From Spirochaetales bacterium (GTDB lineage Bacteria; Spirochaetota; Spirochaetia; DSM-2461): 41,028 nucleotides of DNA. The notes beneath the pieces were generated by a model that was given only the letters and a program-made list of their open reading frames with translations, did no database searches and was not told the DNA's origin. This document shows positions 7,579-15,909 of this stretch, in pieces; positions within the stretch are counted from its first letter, which is position 1; each line of letters begins with the position of its first letter. Both the position numbers and the translations under genes were made by a program. The DNA lies in NCBI GenBank assembly GCA_016936555.1, contig JAFGXR010000012.1, forward strand, positions 1 through 41,028. Reading direction: 5' to 3'.

Positions 7579-8967
7579 ATGTCACAAATGAGCGTACTTA
7601 TAGTTGAAGATGATAATCTCCAGAGAAAATACATTGAATCTCTCTTCGAAGAAATTAAGCAACCCGTTTTTGAATTATTCTCAGCCGACAGCATGGAGCC
7701 GGCTCTGGAAATCGTCAGGAGAAGAAATATAGACCTGGTCCTGACCGACTATATGATGCCGGGCGGATCGGGAATGGATCTTCTAAAAGCGGTTAAGGAA
7801 ATCAACCCTCATATAGATGTTGCCCTGCTCACAGCTCAGACAGACATTCAGATTGCGGTCGACCTGATGAAGGAAGGAGCCAGAGATTATCTGACAAAAC
7901 CGGTAACGGCTCCTATGCTTCAGAAACTGCTGCTTTCCGTCGAGGAAAAAAGCCTTCTTGTCCGGGAAAACCGGATGCTCAGAGAGCAGCTCGAGGAGAA
8001 ACACGGATTTCAGTCCATCATTTCCCAGAGCGGCACCATGGAAAACATACTCAACACAGCCTGGAGGATCTCCGCCAGCGACGCATCGGTTCTTATAACC
8101 GGCGAAAGCGGAACAGGAAAGGAGATGCTGGCCAATGCCATTCACTATGCCAGCTCGCGCAAAGATAAAATCATGCGGGTGGTCAACATTGCCGCTCTGT
8201 CGGAGACACTTATCGACAGCGAGCTCTTCGGTCATGTGAAGGGAGCTTTTACCGGAGCGGTAAGCGAAAAAAGCGGTGTTTTCGAAATAGCCGATGGCGG
8301 AACCCTTTTTATAGATGAAGTGGGAGACATCCCTATGGCCGTCCAGGTTAAGCTTTTAAGAACCATTCAGTTCGGACAGATCCAGAAGGTCGGCTCGGAA
8401 AAACTTGAAACCTGTGATATACGGATAATCGCCGCGACGAACAAAGATCTGAAGAAAATGATTGAAGAGGGGACATTCCGGCAGGACCTCTATTACAGGC
8501 TGAATGTCGTGCATATCGATATTCCGCCCCTGAGAATGAGAAAGGCCGATATCACACCTCTTATCAACCATTTCGTGGAGAAATTCAGCCACAAAAACCG
8601 CAAGGAGATAACTGGAGTATCCCATGACGCCATGGACGCTCTGATGAAATACGAGTATCCCGGAAACATCAGGGAGCTTGAAAACATCATCGAAAGAGCC
8701 GTTATCTTCAGCCGTTCCAATACGATAAAAATGATAGATCTCCCCCCGCTTATAGATATGGCCAGGGATGAAAAGAACAGCCGGGTCCTCCTGAACAAAA
8801 ATTTCGATGAATTGATGATAGGCTACGAAACCGATCTCATAGTCCAGGCCATGAAAGAATCGGAAGGGAACAAAAGCGAAGCGGCGAGAAAGCTCGGCAT
8901 CAGCGAAAGAAGAATACGGTCCAGGATTCAAATTCTCGACATAGATACATCTGAATGGGAAAAATAA
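7579..8967 (+). CDS. NtrC-family sigma-54-dependent response regulator
   Basis: The 462-residue protein has three domains. The receiver (1-120) has Asp11/Asp12, phospho-acceptor Asp57 in LVLTDYMMPGG and Lys107. The AAA+ sigma-54 activation domain (about 145-375) has Walker A GESGTGKE at 175-182, the sigma-54 contact loop GAFTGA at 222-227 and Walker B TLFIDEV at 242-248. A Fis-type HTH ends it (about 430-450, NKSEAARKLGISERRIRSRI). Such proteins bind upstream sites and, once phosphorylated, drive open-complex formation by sigma-54 RNA polymerase. It lies 205 bp upstream of a pilin gene with a -24/-12 promoter, so it is the obvious candidate activator; no partner histidine kinase is encoded here. 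ATG 7588 (MSVLIVEDD) is an alternative start. Target and kinase are inferred. Confidence 0.95.
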   Translation: MSQMSVLIVEDDNLQRKYIESLFEEIKQPVFELFSADSMEPALEIVRRRNIDLVLTDYMMPGGSGMDLLKAVKEINPHIDVALLTAQTDIQIAVDLMKEGARDYLTKPVTAPMLQKLLLSVEEKSLLVRENRMLREQLEEKHGFQSIISQSGTMENILNTAWRISASDASVLITGESGTGKEMLANAIHYASSRKDKIMRVVNIAALSETLIDSELFGHVKGAFTGAVSEKSGVFEIADGGTLFIDEVGDIPMAVQVKLLRTIQFGQIQKVGSEKLETCDIRIIAATNKDLKKMIEEGTFRQDLYYRLNVVHIDIPPLRMRKADITPLINHFVEKFSHKNRKEITGVSHDAMDALMKYEYPGNIRELENIIERAVIFSRSNTIKMIDLPPLIDMARDEKNSRVLLNKNFDELMIGYETDLIVQAMKESEGNKSEAARKLGISERRIRSRIQILDIDTSEWEK

Positions 8968-9005
8968 GTCGACAATAATGTCGAACGACAGAACCGGTTA
9001 GTCGA
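8968..9005 (+). promoter_or_regulatory. candidate upstream activator sites for the sigma-54 pilus promoter
   Basis: This region repeats GTCGA at 8968, 8980 and 9001. It includes a perfect dyad TGTCG-AA-CGACA (8979-8990), GTCGAC (8968-8973) and AACCGGTT (8992-8999). It lies about 110-145 bp before the -24 box, a usual enhancer distance. The sequence between it and the promoter is A/T-rich (9057-9111) and may be bent. Binding by the adjacent NtrC-type regulator is inference. Confidence 0.45.
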
Positions 9006-9111
9006 ATTTAACAACCAACACAAAGGCGAAATCTTTATCCAATCTCCTTTAAAGCTAGAAAAAAAACAGATTCGAGGATTTTTATACTTATTTTTACATT
9101 TTTTTATTTTT

Positions 9112-9127
9112 TGGCACACTTAATGCA
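9112..9127 (+). promoter_or_regulatory. sigma-54 (-24/-12) promoter of the pilus operon
   Basis: TGGCACACTTAATGCA matches the consensus TGGCAC-N5-TTGCA with exact spacing and one mismatch (A for the first T of the -12 element). Transcription should start near 9138, leaving a leader of about 35 nt with an AAGAGG ribosome site at 9161-9166 before the ATG at 9173. Confidence 0.85.
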
Positions 9128-9172
9128 TATAGAATCCCGTAAACAAATTAAAACGACCAAAAGAGGTATAAA

Positions 9173-9649
9173 ATGAAAAATATGAAATTTATTATGACAC
9201 TGGCCATCGCGACCCTTATGACAATGCCCGCTGTTGCGGCAACTACGGGAACTCTGACTCTTACCGGAACTGTTAACGGAAATGTAGAAATCATAGTTAC
9301 TCCCGAAGCTGCAGCTTCCAACCTGGATCTACTCAATGACGCGACAGATCTCAAAGTCGCAACAGTAACTGAAAAAAGCAATACCGGATACGAAGTTACA
9401 GTAACATCGGCCAACTCTGCCGAACTGACCGGACAGAATGCCGCAACACCTGACACTCTGGCATACAGCCTCAAGTACGATGGAGCCGCCGTCAACTTCA
9501 CAGCAGGTTCAGCCCTTATCACCGACACGACTTCCCAGACAGGGACCAGCGGTATCGATAAAGATCTGACCATAAGTTACACAGGCAACGTTAACCTGAA
9601 AGCCGATACCTACGAAGATACACTGACATTTACAATCGTAGCCAAATAA
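9173..9649 (+). CDS. chaperone-usher major pilin subunit
   Basis: The 158-residue protein has a clear signal peptide (residues 1-22, ending PAVA). A small all-beta domain without cysteine follows. The mature N-terminus (TTGTLTLTGTVNG) alternates hydrophobic and polar residues, as expected for a donor strand. The C-terminus KADTYEDTLTFTIVAK matches the final strand of pilins in the alternate/archaic chaperone-usher families. High Thr, Ala and Val content also fits. In assembled pili each subunit is completed by the donor strand of the next. It is the first gene behind the sigma-54 promoter and is followed by a hairpin that should make it the most abundant product. Pilin identity rests on these features plus the downstream chaperone and usher; overall sequence similarity to known pilins was not tested. 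Confidence 0.82.
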   Translation: MKNMKFIMTLAIATLMTMPAVAATTGTLTLTGTVNGNVEIIVTPEAAASNLDLLNDATDLKVATVTEKSNTGYEVTVTSANSAELTGQNAATPDTLAYSLKYDGAAVNFTAGSALITDTTSQTGTSGIDKDLTISYTGNVNLKADTYEDTLTFTIVAK

Positions 9650-9677
9650 CTTAGAATTTAATCGTTACACGTTGAGA

Positions 9678-9704
9678 GGTCCGCGCTTTGCGGACCATCT
9701 TTTT
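9678..9704 (+). terminator. hairpin terminator or attenuator between pilin and chaperone genes
   Basis: A perfect 7-bp GC-rich stem (GGTCCGC with GCGGACC), a 5-nt loop and ATCTTTTT follow the pilin stop by 28 bp and precede the chaperone start by 21 bp. In an operon this would act as a partial terminator or 3' mRNA stabiliser, raising pilin over assembly proteins. Confidence 0.7.
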
Positions 9705-9725
9705 CCATTGAAGCCGGAGAGGAAT

Positions 9726-10463
9726 ATGAGAAAAAAAACAATATTGATCACGACATTATTGCTATTTGGTGTAATATCGGTTTTTTCTTTTCAATTGACT
9801 CCCATTTCCGCAGAGCTGACCCCGACAGGATCCGGATCAATTCAAAACTTCAAAGTATTAAACAATACCGGAGAGATAATTGCCGTCCAGTTGAGCATGC
9901 ATACGCGCTCCACGATGGTAACGGGCGAAGAAATCAACGAACCGGCAGATCATTTATTTATCGTCTATCCCGCACAGATAATTCTGAAACCCGGAGATGA
10001 ACAGATCGTCAGAGTGCAGTGGAAAGGCGAAACAGAATTGGCGGTAGAACGCCCCTTCAGAATCATAGCCGAACAGCTGCCAGTTGATTTCTCTCAGGAA
10101 AGTTCTGTCACTGGCGGTCTGAAAATAATGTTCCGCTACATCGGTTCCGTATATGTCGGCGATAAAATCATGAAATCCGACGTAAAAGTCGATAAAGTAG
10201 AAAGAAGAACCGGCCTCTCGGGGCAGGATGAGCTCTCGGTGACGCTCTATAACAGCGGTACGGCTCATGCGATACTTGATAATCTGAAACTGAATCTCAC
10301 AGATTCAAATGGGAATATCTTAAAGACTCTGGAGGGAGAGTCTCTCGATGGAATCGAAGGCGAAAACATCCTGGCTGGAGAAAAAAGAGAATTTGCTCTC
10401 AATATTCCTCCCGATCTTACAGAGAGAGAACTGAATGCCAATATTTCGTATAGAGACAGCTAA
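9726..10463 (+). CDS. periplasmic pilus-assembly chaperone (PapD-like)
   Basis: The 245-residue protein begins with a signal peptide (about 1-22, hydrophobic TILITTLLLFGVISVFS). Two Ig-like domains follow. Family marks: the N-terminal strand FQLTPISAELTPTG, a V/N-rich VLNNTGEIIAVQL strand, and the block YPAQIILKPGDEQIVRVQWKG followed by ERPFRIIAEQLPV. That block is the G1 strand and cleft region which holds pilin subunits. In the family the chaperone donates this strand to unfolded subunits and delivers them to the usher. I chose ATG 9726: it is preceded by GGAGAGGA and opens the signal peptide. An upstream TTG at 9672 would place the terminator hairpin inside the gene. The 3' end overlaps the usher start by 29 bp. 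Confidence 0.93.
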   Translation: MRKKTILITTLLLFGVISVFSFQLTPISAELTPTGSGSIQNFKVLNNTGEIIAVQLSMHTRSTMVTGEEINEPADHLFIVYPAQIILKPGDEQIVRVQWKGETELAVERPFRIIAEQLPVDFSQESSVTGGLKIMFRYIGSVYVGDKIMKSDVKVDKVERRTGLSGQDELSVTLYNSGTAHAILDNLKLNLTDSNGNILKTLEGESLDGIEGENILAGEKREFALNIPPDLTERELNANISYRDS

Positions 10464-13299
10464 ATCTAAATTTACAATATCTCTGCTCTTTGCCCTTCTT
10501 TTCATTCTGGAAAATCTGAACTCACAATCGACTCTTCTTCTCGTAAACCAATCCGAACCTGAGTATTTGTCCCGGTTGTCCGAAATCATTTCGGATATCA
10601 ATCAGTCGTTCAGGAACAATACAAACCATAAAATTGAAGTCCCCGATTCAGAAGAAAGATTTCTCCCGCCCCGGGACGTGAGCTATTACCTGGAACAGGC
10701 ATACATCAGTAATTACAGTTTCGTCGTCATTAACAATTTCTCCATCAGCGACAGCAACATTTCCATTGAATCGACCGCTTATAGAGCCGATAACGGAGAA
10801 TCTGTTTTCACTCTCAACTCCTCAGGATCAATCAGCCTGGGTCTTGATACAAAGATCAATTTTATCATCAGGAAAATAAACCAGAAACTCATCGATGTGC
10901 AAAAAGAGATCGAAGAAGAGAAAACCGGGGCTCCTGATGAAACAGGTATTTTTCTTTCGGTTTTCGGAGAACAGCCTCCGCAGGAGATTCCTGAAATCGA
11001 AGTTCCTCTTTTTATAAACAGCAAATACGACAGTCAGGTAAGTATCATCCCGAATGGAGATGGATCAATCAAGATTCATTATGATTCACTTTCTGAACGT
11101 CTGCTCCCCCTGGTGACAGATTATTTCGCATCGAGGTTCTCTGAAACTGATTTAGACGGGGATTATATTACAATTGAAGCGCTTAGCCGGATGGGAATAG
11201 AAGGGGAATACAGCGATTCACAGCTGCTTCTGATTCTGACGATTCCCGTAGATTTGCTGAAAGAACAGAGGATTGCATTCAGAAAAGATTCCACTCTGCT
11301 GTCGAGCGATATAACAAACCAGGCTCCATTCAGCTTCTATATAAACCTTTTCCACAATCAGCAATGGTCCTGGGATTCCATCGGAGCCAATAATGAACAC
11401 CAGTTTCCCGGCTCATTAACCTTCGAAACGGCGTTTAACTTCCGCGATTGGGTTTTATCAGCGGATTACACATTGAACTATCCCGACAGTAGCGAGCTGC
11501 CTTCATTTGATATCACCCGGGACTTTCAGAAAATTTCCTCACGCCTGACTGCAGGTCACTATTCAGTCGAAAGCCGGGGCTACCAGAGCTTCGGTCGCTA
11601 TCAGGGTATCAGTTTCAAAAAAATGCCGGAAATCAGTATGTCTCCCCGCAGGGAAAACCCTCTCTACGATTTTACAATCGAATCACCTTCTTCCGTTCGT
11701 ATATATATCAATGGCATTCTGGTAAAGAGCGCCGATCTTGATACGGGACGATACAGCCTGATCGATTTTCCCCTCGCCGCCGGAGTCAATGAAGTAACAC
11801 TGAAAATTGAAGACAGTTACGGAAATAAAGAGGAAGTGGATTTCTTTGTCCCTCTGGCAGTCAGAGGTCTTAAAAGGGGAGATATGTCATATTCAGCTTC
11901 CGCCGGCATCCCGCCCTATGTTTTGGAACCGCCACTTATCTCCGGTCACTTTATATACGGATTCACCAGTTTCTTTACAGGTGGTATCAACTTTCAAAGC
12001 GATTTCAATAGTGAACTGGCCGGACTGACTCTCATCATTCCGACTCTGGCCGGAACAATTGACCTGGAAACGGCGCAAAGCTGGTCTCACGACAATGGGT
12101 TCGGATTTTCAGCTCTCATTTCCTATTATTTCGCTCCCGCGGGCAATCGCCGTTTACCGACTTTCAGTCTTTTCGGACGCTATAACAGTCCCGCCTTTTA
12201 CACAGTGGGCTCCGGCGGCGAAACAGTTCCCGATATTGCCGAATTCAAAGCCTCTCTATCCTATAATCTGTCGGACTTCATCCAGATTATTCCAAGAGGT
12301 TCGATCCGTCTTGGAAGAGAATCCAATGGAAACAGCGGATCGGTACAGCTGGGCTTGAGAAAACGGTTCTCAAAAAACATATCGGCCAGCCTGGACGCCG
12401 GAGTAGATTTTCCATCGCAAGGCGACCCCATATTCTCAGCATCGCTGATGCTGTCCATTCAGGACAGGGAAAAAGACCAGTCCTTAAGTATCAGAAGCGC
12501 AACATCCCAGCAAGGAGGAGATATTAACTGGAACAAGTCTTTTCCGGGTTCCGGCAACCCTTCTCTTTCCGCCGGATTATCAGGGCTGCCATTCAACGAG
12601 GGAACAAGCAGCACCCTATACGCAAGAGGCAGAAACTCGTTTAACCGTTTTAACGGCTCTCTATCCGCATCATTGAACAGAAGTTTCGAAGGAGACTTCT
12701 CCTATTTCGCTCAAAGCCGCCTCTCTTCCGCACTGGTTTTCGCAGGAAAACACCTGGCGGTTTCAAGGCCGGTATCCGACAGTTTCGCTATTATCGTACC
12801 GCAGTACAATCTGGCGAATATCGATGTGGGCGTCAATCCCAACAGCTATGGTTATGACAGCCAATCGGATTTTCTCGGCAATCCGGTTCTCAACAATCTC
12901 AGGTCTTACAATGCTCAAAGAGTCATAATCAATGTGACCGAACCGGAAACCGATATCGATACGGAGCTGGGGGACTCATCCTTTTTCCTCAACCCCCGTT
13001 ACAGAAGCGGCACCGTCATTTATACCGGCACGAAATTTAATGTATATTTAACAGGTAGGCTCATAGATGAAACGGGGTCACCTCTTCCTTTAGAAACTGG
13101 AAAATTAACTGACAGGGAAGGTGAATCCAGGCTGTTTTTTACAGACAGAGAGGGAATCTTCTATATCTACGGACTCCAGAGAGGAGAATGTGAGATCAAT
13201 CTGAACAACCACCCCTTCACATTGGATTTCCGGATTCCCGAAGATACAGAGAAAATATTCGATCTTGGTGATTTGACGATTCAACGGTCAGACAGGTAA
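10435..13299 (+). CDS. outer-membrane usher with an extra N-terminal domain
   Basis: The 954-residue protein has a signal peptide (about 1-31). It then shows an unexpected region at 32-185, described under findings. The usher N-terminal subunit-binding domain follows (about 186-280, VPLFINSKYDSQVSIIPN to LLLILTIPVDLL), then a long beta-barrel region rich in aromatic and Ser/Gly strands. The plug domain is inserted at about 412-470 (YDFTIESPSSVRIYINGIL, GRYSLIDFPLAAGVNEVTL). A C-terminal Ig-like domain runs from about 868 to 954 (VYLTGRLIDETGSPLP, DREGIFYIYGL). Ushers accept chaperone-subunit complexes and secrete the growing pilus. Total length exceeds the usual 800-870 because of the extension. 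Translation starts within the chaperone gene, so the two are coupled. It is cysteine-poor; the two-cysteine pair of gamma ushers is not evident at the C-terminus. Confidence 0.9.
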   Translation: MPIFRIETAKSKFTISLLFALLFILENLNSQSTLLLVNQSEPEYLSRLSEIISDINQSFRNNTNHKIEVPDSEERFLPPRDVSYYLEQAYISNYSFVVINNFSISDSNISIESTAYRADNGESVFTLNSSGSISLGLDTKINFIIRKINQKLIDVQKEIEEEKTGAPDETGIFLSVFGEQPPQEIPEIEVPLFINSKYDSQVSIIPNGDGSIKIHYDSLSERLLPLVTDYFASRFSETDLDGDYITIEALSRMGIEGEYSDSQLLLILTIPVDLLKEQRIAFRKDSTLLSSDITNQAPFSFYINLFHNQQWSWDSIGANNEHQFPGSLTFETAFNFRDWVLSADYTLNYPDSSELPSFDITRDFQKISSRLTAGHYSVESRGYQSFGRYQGISFKKMPEISMSPRRENPLYDFTIESPSSVRIYINGILVKSADLDTGRYSLIDFPLAAGVNEVTLKIEDSYGNKEEVDFFVPLAVRGLKRGDMSYSASAGIPPYVLEPPLISGHFIYGFTSFFTGGINFQSDFNSELAGLTLIIPTLAGTIDLETAQSWSHDNGFGFSALISYYFAPAGNRRLPTFSLFGRYNSPAFYTVGSGGETVPDIAEFKASLSYNLSDFIQIIPRGSIRLGRESNGNSGSVQLGLRKRFSKNISASLDAGVDFPSQGDPIFSASLMLSIQDREKDQSLSIRSATSQQGGDINWNKSFPGSGNPSLSAGLSGLPFNEGTSSTLYARGRNSFNRFNGSLSASLNRSFEGDFSYFAQSRLSSALVFAGKHLAVSRPVSDSFAIIVPQYNLANIDVGVNPNSYGYDSQSDFLGNPVLNNLRSYNAQRVIINVTEPETDIDTELGDSSFFLNPRYRSGTVIYTGTKFNVYLTGRLIDETGSPLPLETGKLTDREGESRLFFTDREGIFYIYGLQRGECEINLNNHPFTLDFRIPEDTEKIFDLGDLTIQRSDR

Positions 13300-13304
13300 G
13301 AAAT

Positions 13305-14252
13305 ATGAAGAAAATTGCAAGAAGATTGTTAATAGTAATCCTTCTGAGCACGGCATTGCCTATACAGGCTCAGAACCTCGGCTGGTCAGGCGGATCATGG
13401 ATTGCAAACAGAATTGAATACGACGCCAGCAGAGAGCTGGTTCTGGATATCACGGTCACTGTCTCGCACAGCGGAAATGCAACACCCTACTTCATTGTTG
13501 TGACCGGCGGGAAGGAAGGCAATACATCGGCACGGGCCCTGAGCACCTGGAACGGAGAAAAATTGTATTATCACATCTACGATAACGTCATAGATAAAAA
13601 TATCCTGAAAGATTTTTCCGATAATCCGGGCTATGCCAATGTTCTCAGCGGCAGTTTCAATTACAGCGCATCGACCCAATACCGGAACCACACATTCTCT
13701 CTGGTCATACCGGTTCCGGCTCAGTTTCCCTCCATGGCCTCAGAATACAGTGATTCCGTAAATGTCATTCTCTACCAGGGAACACTTTCAAGCCCGACCC
13801 GGCTATGGAATGACAGAACAGTCAATACGGTTGCCAACGTGTCGGTTTCCAGCCTTCAGGTCTGTGAAGTATCCATTGTCGATACGAATGCCCCGTTCGA
13901 CAAAACCAGTACAGACAAGAACTTCGCCTTCGGAACATTGACAACAGGAGAGAAACAATCGGCAGATATCATAGTCCGCTCGACTGAACCCTATGAACTT
14001 CGTCTGAATTCTGATAACAATGGCGTATTGGCCAGAACAGATGCCGTCGATCCGGGATCGACCATTCCCTATTACTGCTACATCAATGGAAGCCAGGTGA
14101 ACCTGAGTTCGGGTTACACTCAGGTCGCTTCCGGTCCCGAGACGCCTCCCGAAGGAGATCGTCATGAAATCGAAATTGAGATCGGAGATTTCTGGGGCAT
14201 CAGCACAGGCGATTACGAAGATATCATTTACGTGGAATTGATCAGCCAATAG
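13305..14252 (+). CDS. two-domain pilus tip subunit or adhesin
   Basis: The 315-residue secreted protein has a signal peptide (1-22, ending PIQA). An N-terminal beta domain (about 23-175) is rich in Asn, Ser and Tyr. The C-terminal pilin-like domain (about 180-315) has Cys187 (VCEVSIVD) and Cys258 (YYCYIN) placed as a disulfide pair, and FAFGTLTTGE, which resembles the spore-coat-U/archaic-pilin pattern. It ends with a beta strand (EDIIYVELISQ). The gene follows the usher by 5 bp. In archaic (Csu-type) operons the last gene after the usher encodes a two-domain tip adhesin, so a tip role is likely. The receptor is unknown. I infer the function from architecture and position, not from recognised similarity of the N-terminal domain. 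Confidence 0.72.
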   Translation: MKKIARRLLIVILLSTALPIQAQNLGWSGGSWIANRIEYDASRELVLDITVTVSHSGNATPYFIVVTGGKEGNTSARALSTWNGEKLYYHIYDNVIDKNILKDFSDNPGYANVLSGSFNYSASTQYRNHTFSLVIPVPAQFPSMASEYSDSVNVILYQGTLSSPTRLWNDRTVNTVANVSVSSLQVCEVSIVDTNAPFDKTSTDKNFAFGTLTTGEKQSADIIVRSTEPYELRLNSDNNGVLARTDAVDPGSTIPYYCYINGSQVNLSSGYTQVASGPETPPEGDRHEIEIEIGDFWGISTGDYEDIIYVELISQ

Positions 14253-14259
14253 TGAGAAT

Positions 14260-15288
14260 ATGAAAGACAAAGAAAATTTATTCGGAAAAACACTCCCCCA
14301 GCTAAAGGAGATCTGCAGCGACCTCAAACTCCCCGCCTTTACGGCGAAACAGATCTGCAGCTGGCTCTACGAAAAAAACGCATCTGACTTTGATGAGATG
14401 ACCAATATATCCAAAGCCAACCGCGCCCTTCTTACAGGAACATGCTCTATTGGTAAGGTGAAGCCAGAAAAAGTGAGCGTCTCCCGGGACGGCACGAAGA
14501 AATATCTCTTTGATCTGGGACAGAACCGGTTTATCGAAGCGGCCATGATTCCCGACGGGGACCGGAACACCCTCTGCCTCTCATCCCAGGCGGGCTGTAA
14601 AATGGGCTGTACCTTCTGCATGACGGCAAAACAGGGATTCCAGAGTCACCTGACTCCCGCGGAAATTCTGAGTCAGTTCACGGAGATTGAAGAAGCGGGA
14701 CGGATTACCAATATAGTCTATATGGGCATGGGCGAACCGATGGACAACATCGACAGCGTTCTGGCTACCCTGGACATACTCACCGCCGATTACGGCTACG
14801 CCATGAGCCCCAAGAGGATCACGGTCTCCACCATAGGCGTCATCCCCGCCATGAAGCGGTTCCTCGAAGAGAGCAAATGCCACCTGGCCATAAGCATTCA
14901 CAGCCCTTTCCCCGAAGAGCGTCAAAGGCTGATGCCTGTGGAGAAAAAATACCCTATTGAGGAGATTGTGGAAATTCTGAAACAGCACGATTTCGGTGGT
15001 CAGAGACGGGTCTCTTTCGAATATATCATGTTCGCGGGAGTCAATGACGACGACCGGCACAGCGCCGCTCTGTCCAGTCTCCTGAAAGGACTCGACACAA
15101 GGGTAAACCTTATCGGCTTCCACCCCATACCGGATTCAAATCTCAACGGATCGGCACGTCCGGTTATGGAAACCTTCCAGGCTCATCTCCAGAAAAAGGG
15201 AATTACGACAACAATCCGCCGCTCCCGGGGACAGGACATCGATGCGGCCTGCGGCCTCCTCTCCACCAAAGAAAGGCTGAATAATTAA
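14260..15288 (+). CDS. rlmN: 23S rRNA (adenine2503-C2)/tRNA (adenine37-C2)-methyltransferase RlmN
   Basis: The 342-residue radical-SAM enzyme methylates C2 of A2503 in 23S rRNA and of A37 in some tRNAs. The iron-sulfur cluster motif CX3CX2C is at Cys113, Cys117, Cys120 (GCKMGCTFC). The two catalytic cysteines of the family are present: Cys106 in NTLCLSS and Cys331 in IDAACG. Also seen are [11 protein letters not shown] and the final [13 protein letters not shown]. Length is normal. The ATG is 7 bp after the tip-subunit stop, so read-through transcription from the pilus operon is likely; no separate strong promoter is seen. The last 4 bp overlap the convergent folE gene. Confidence 0.96.
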   Translation: MKDKENLFGKTLPQLKEICSDLKLPAFTAKQICSWLYEKNASDFDEMTNISKANRALLTGTCSIGKVKPEKVSVSRDGTKKYLFDLGQNRFIEAAMIPDGDRNTLCLSSQAGCKMGCTFCMTAKQGFQSHLTPAEILSQFTEIEEAGRITNIVYMGMGEPMDNIDSVLATLDILTADYGYAMSPKRITVSTIGVIPAMKRFLEESKCHLAISIHSPFPEERQRLMPVEKKYPIEEIVEILKQHDFGGQRRVSFEYIMFAGVNDDDRHSAALSSLLKGLDTRVNLIGFHPIPDSNLNGSARPVMETFQAHLQKKGITTTIRRSRGQDIDAACGLLSTKERLNN

Positions 15289-15860
15289 ATCGAGAAGTTG
15301 GAGCGGCTGTTAATAAGACTCATAAACTCTTCCCTCGTTGCCAGGTCATTGTGAAAACTGCCCAGAACGGAAGAGGTGATCATCGAGGAATTGAGCTTTT
15401 CCACACCGCGCATCATCATGCACATATGGCGCGCTTCGATAACGACGCCGACGCCCTCGGCGCCCACGGCATCCATAACGGCCCGGGCGATCTGGTTTGT
15501 CAGGCGCTCCTGAATCTGAAGACGCCTCGCGTAAAAGTCGACGATGCGGGCCAGCTTGCTCACACCGAGAACCCGTCCTTCGGCGATATACCCGATATGG
15601 GCGACCCCGTAAAAGGGGAGCATATGGTGTTCACAGAGGCTGAAAACCTCGATATCGCGGGAAATGATCATGTTGTTGGCATCGGACTCGAAAATGGCGT
15701 CGTTGATGACTGTTTTCAGATCCATATTATAGCCGCTGGTCAGATAGGAATAGGCTTCGGCGACTCTCCGGGGCGTCCGCACCAGTCCTTCTCTCTCGGG
15801 ATCCTCTCCGATTTCTATCAACAACTCTTTTACAAGATGGGCAACTCGTTCTTTATTCAT
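15285..15860 (-). CDS. folE: GTP cyclohydrolase I
   Basis: The 191-residue enzyme converts GTP to 7,8-dihydroneopterin triphosphate, the first step of folate (and biopterin) synthesis. Zinc ligands are Cys76, His79 and Cys147; His78 is also conserved ([10 protein letters not shown] and RHMCMMMRG). The [11 protein letters not shown] and GVVIEARH segments are also typical. Length matches the family. It lies 49 bp downstream of an SDR gene on the same strand. It also has its own promoter-like sequence: TTGCAT, 18-nt spacer, TTTAAT, ending 7 nt before the ATG with no Shine-Dalgarno. It may therefore be both co-transcribed and independently expressed as a leaderless message. Its 3' end overlaps rlmN by 4 bp. 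Confidence 0.96.
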   Translation of the reverse strand: MNKERVAHLVKELLIEIGEDPEREGLVRTPRRVAEAYSYLTSGYNMDLKTVINDAIFESDANNMIISRDIEVFSLCEHHMLPFYGVAHIGYIAEGRVLGVSKLARIVDFYARRLQIQERLTNQIARAVMDAVGAEGVGVVIEARHMCMMMRGVEKLNSSMITSSVLGSFHNDLATREEFMSLINSRSNFSI

Positions 15861-15909
15861 GGTTTGTATTAAAATACCTTATATAGTAAAAATGCAATAG
15901 AAAATGCCT

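Noticed and set aside
9148-9573. 141-residue minus-strand frame with a Val/Ser-rich sequence
   Set aside because: It is the complement of the pilin gene; the Thr/Ala/Val-rich pilin codons create it.
9672-9725. TTG start giving the chaperone 18 extra residues
   Set aside because: It would encode the terminator hairpin and place the signal peptide internally; ATG 9726 has a good ribosome site.
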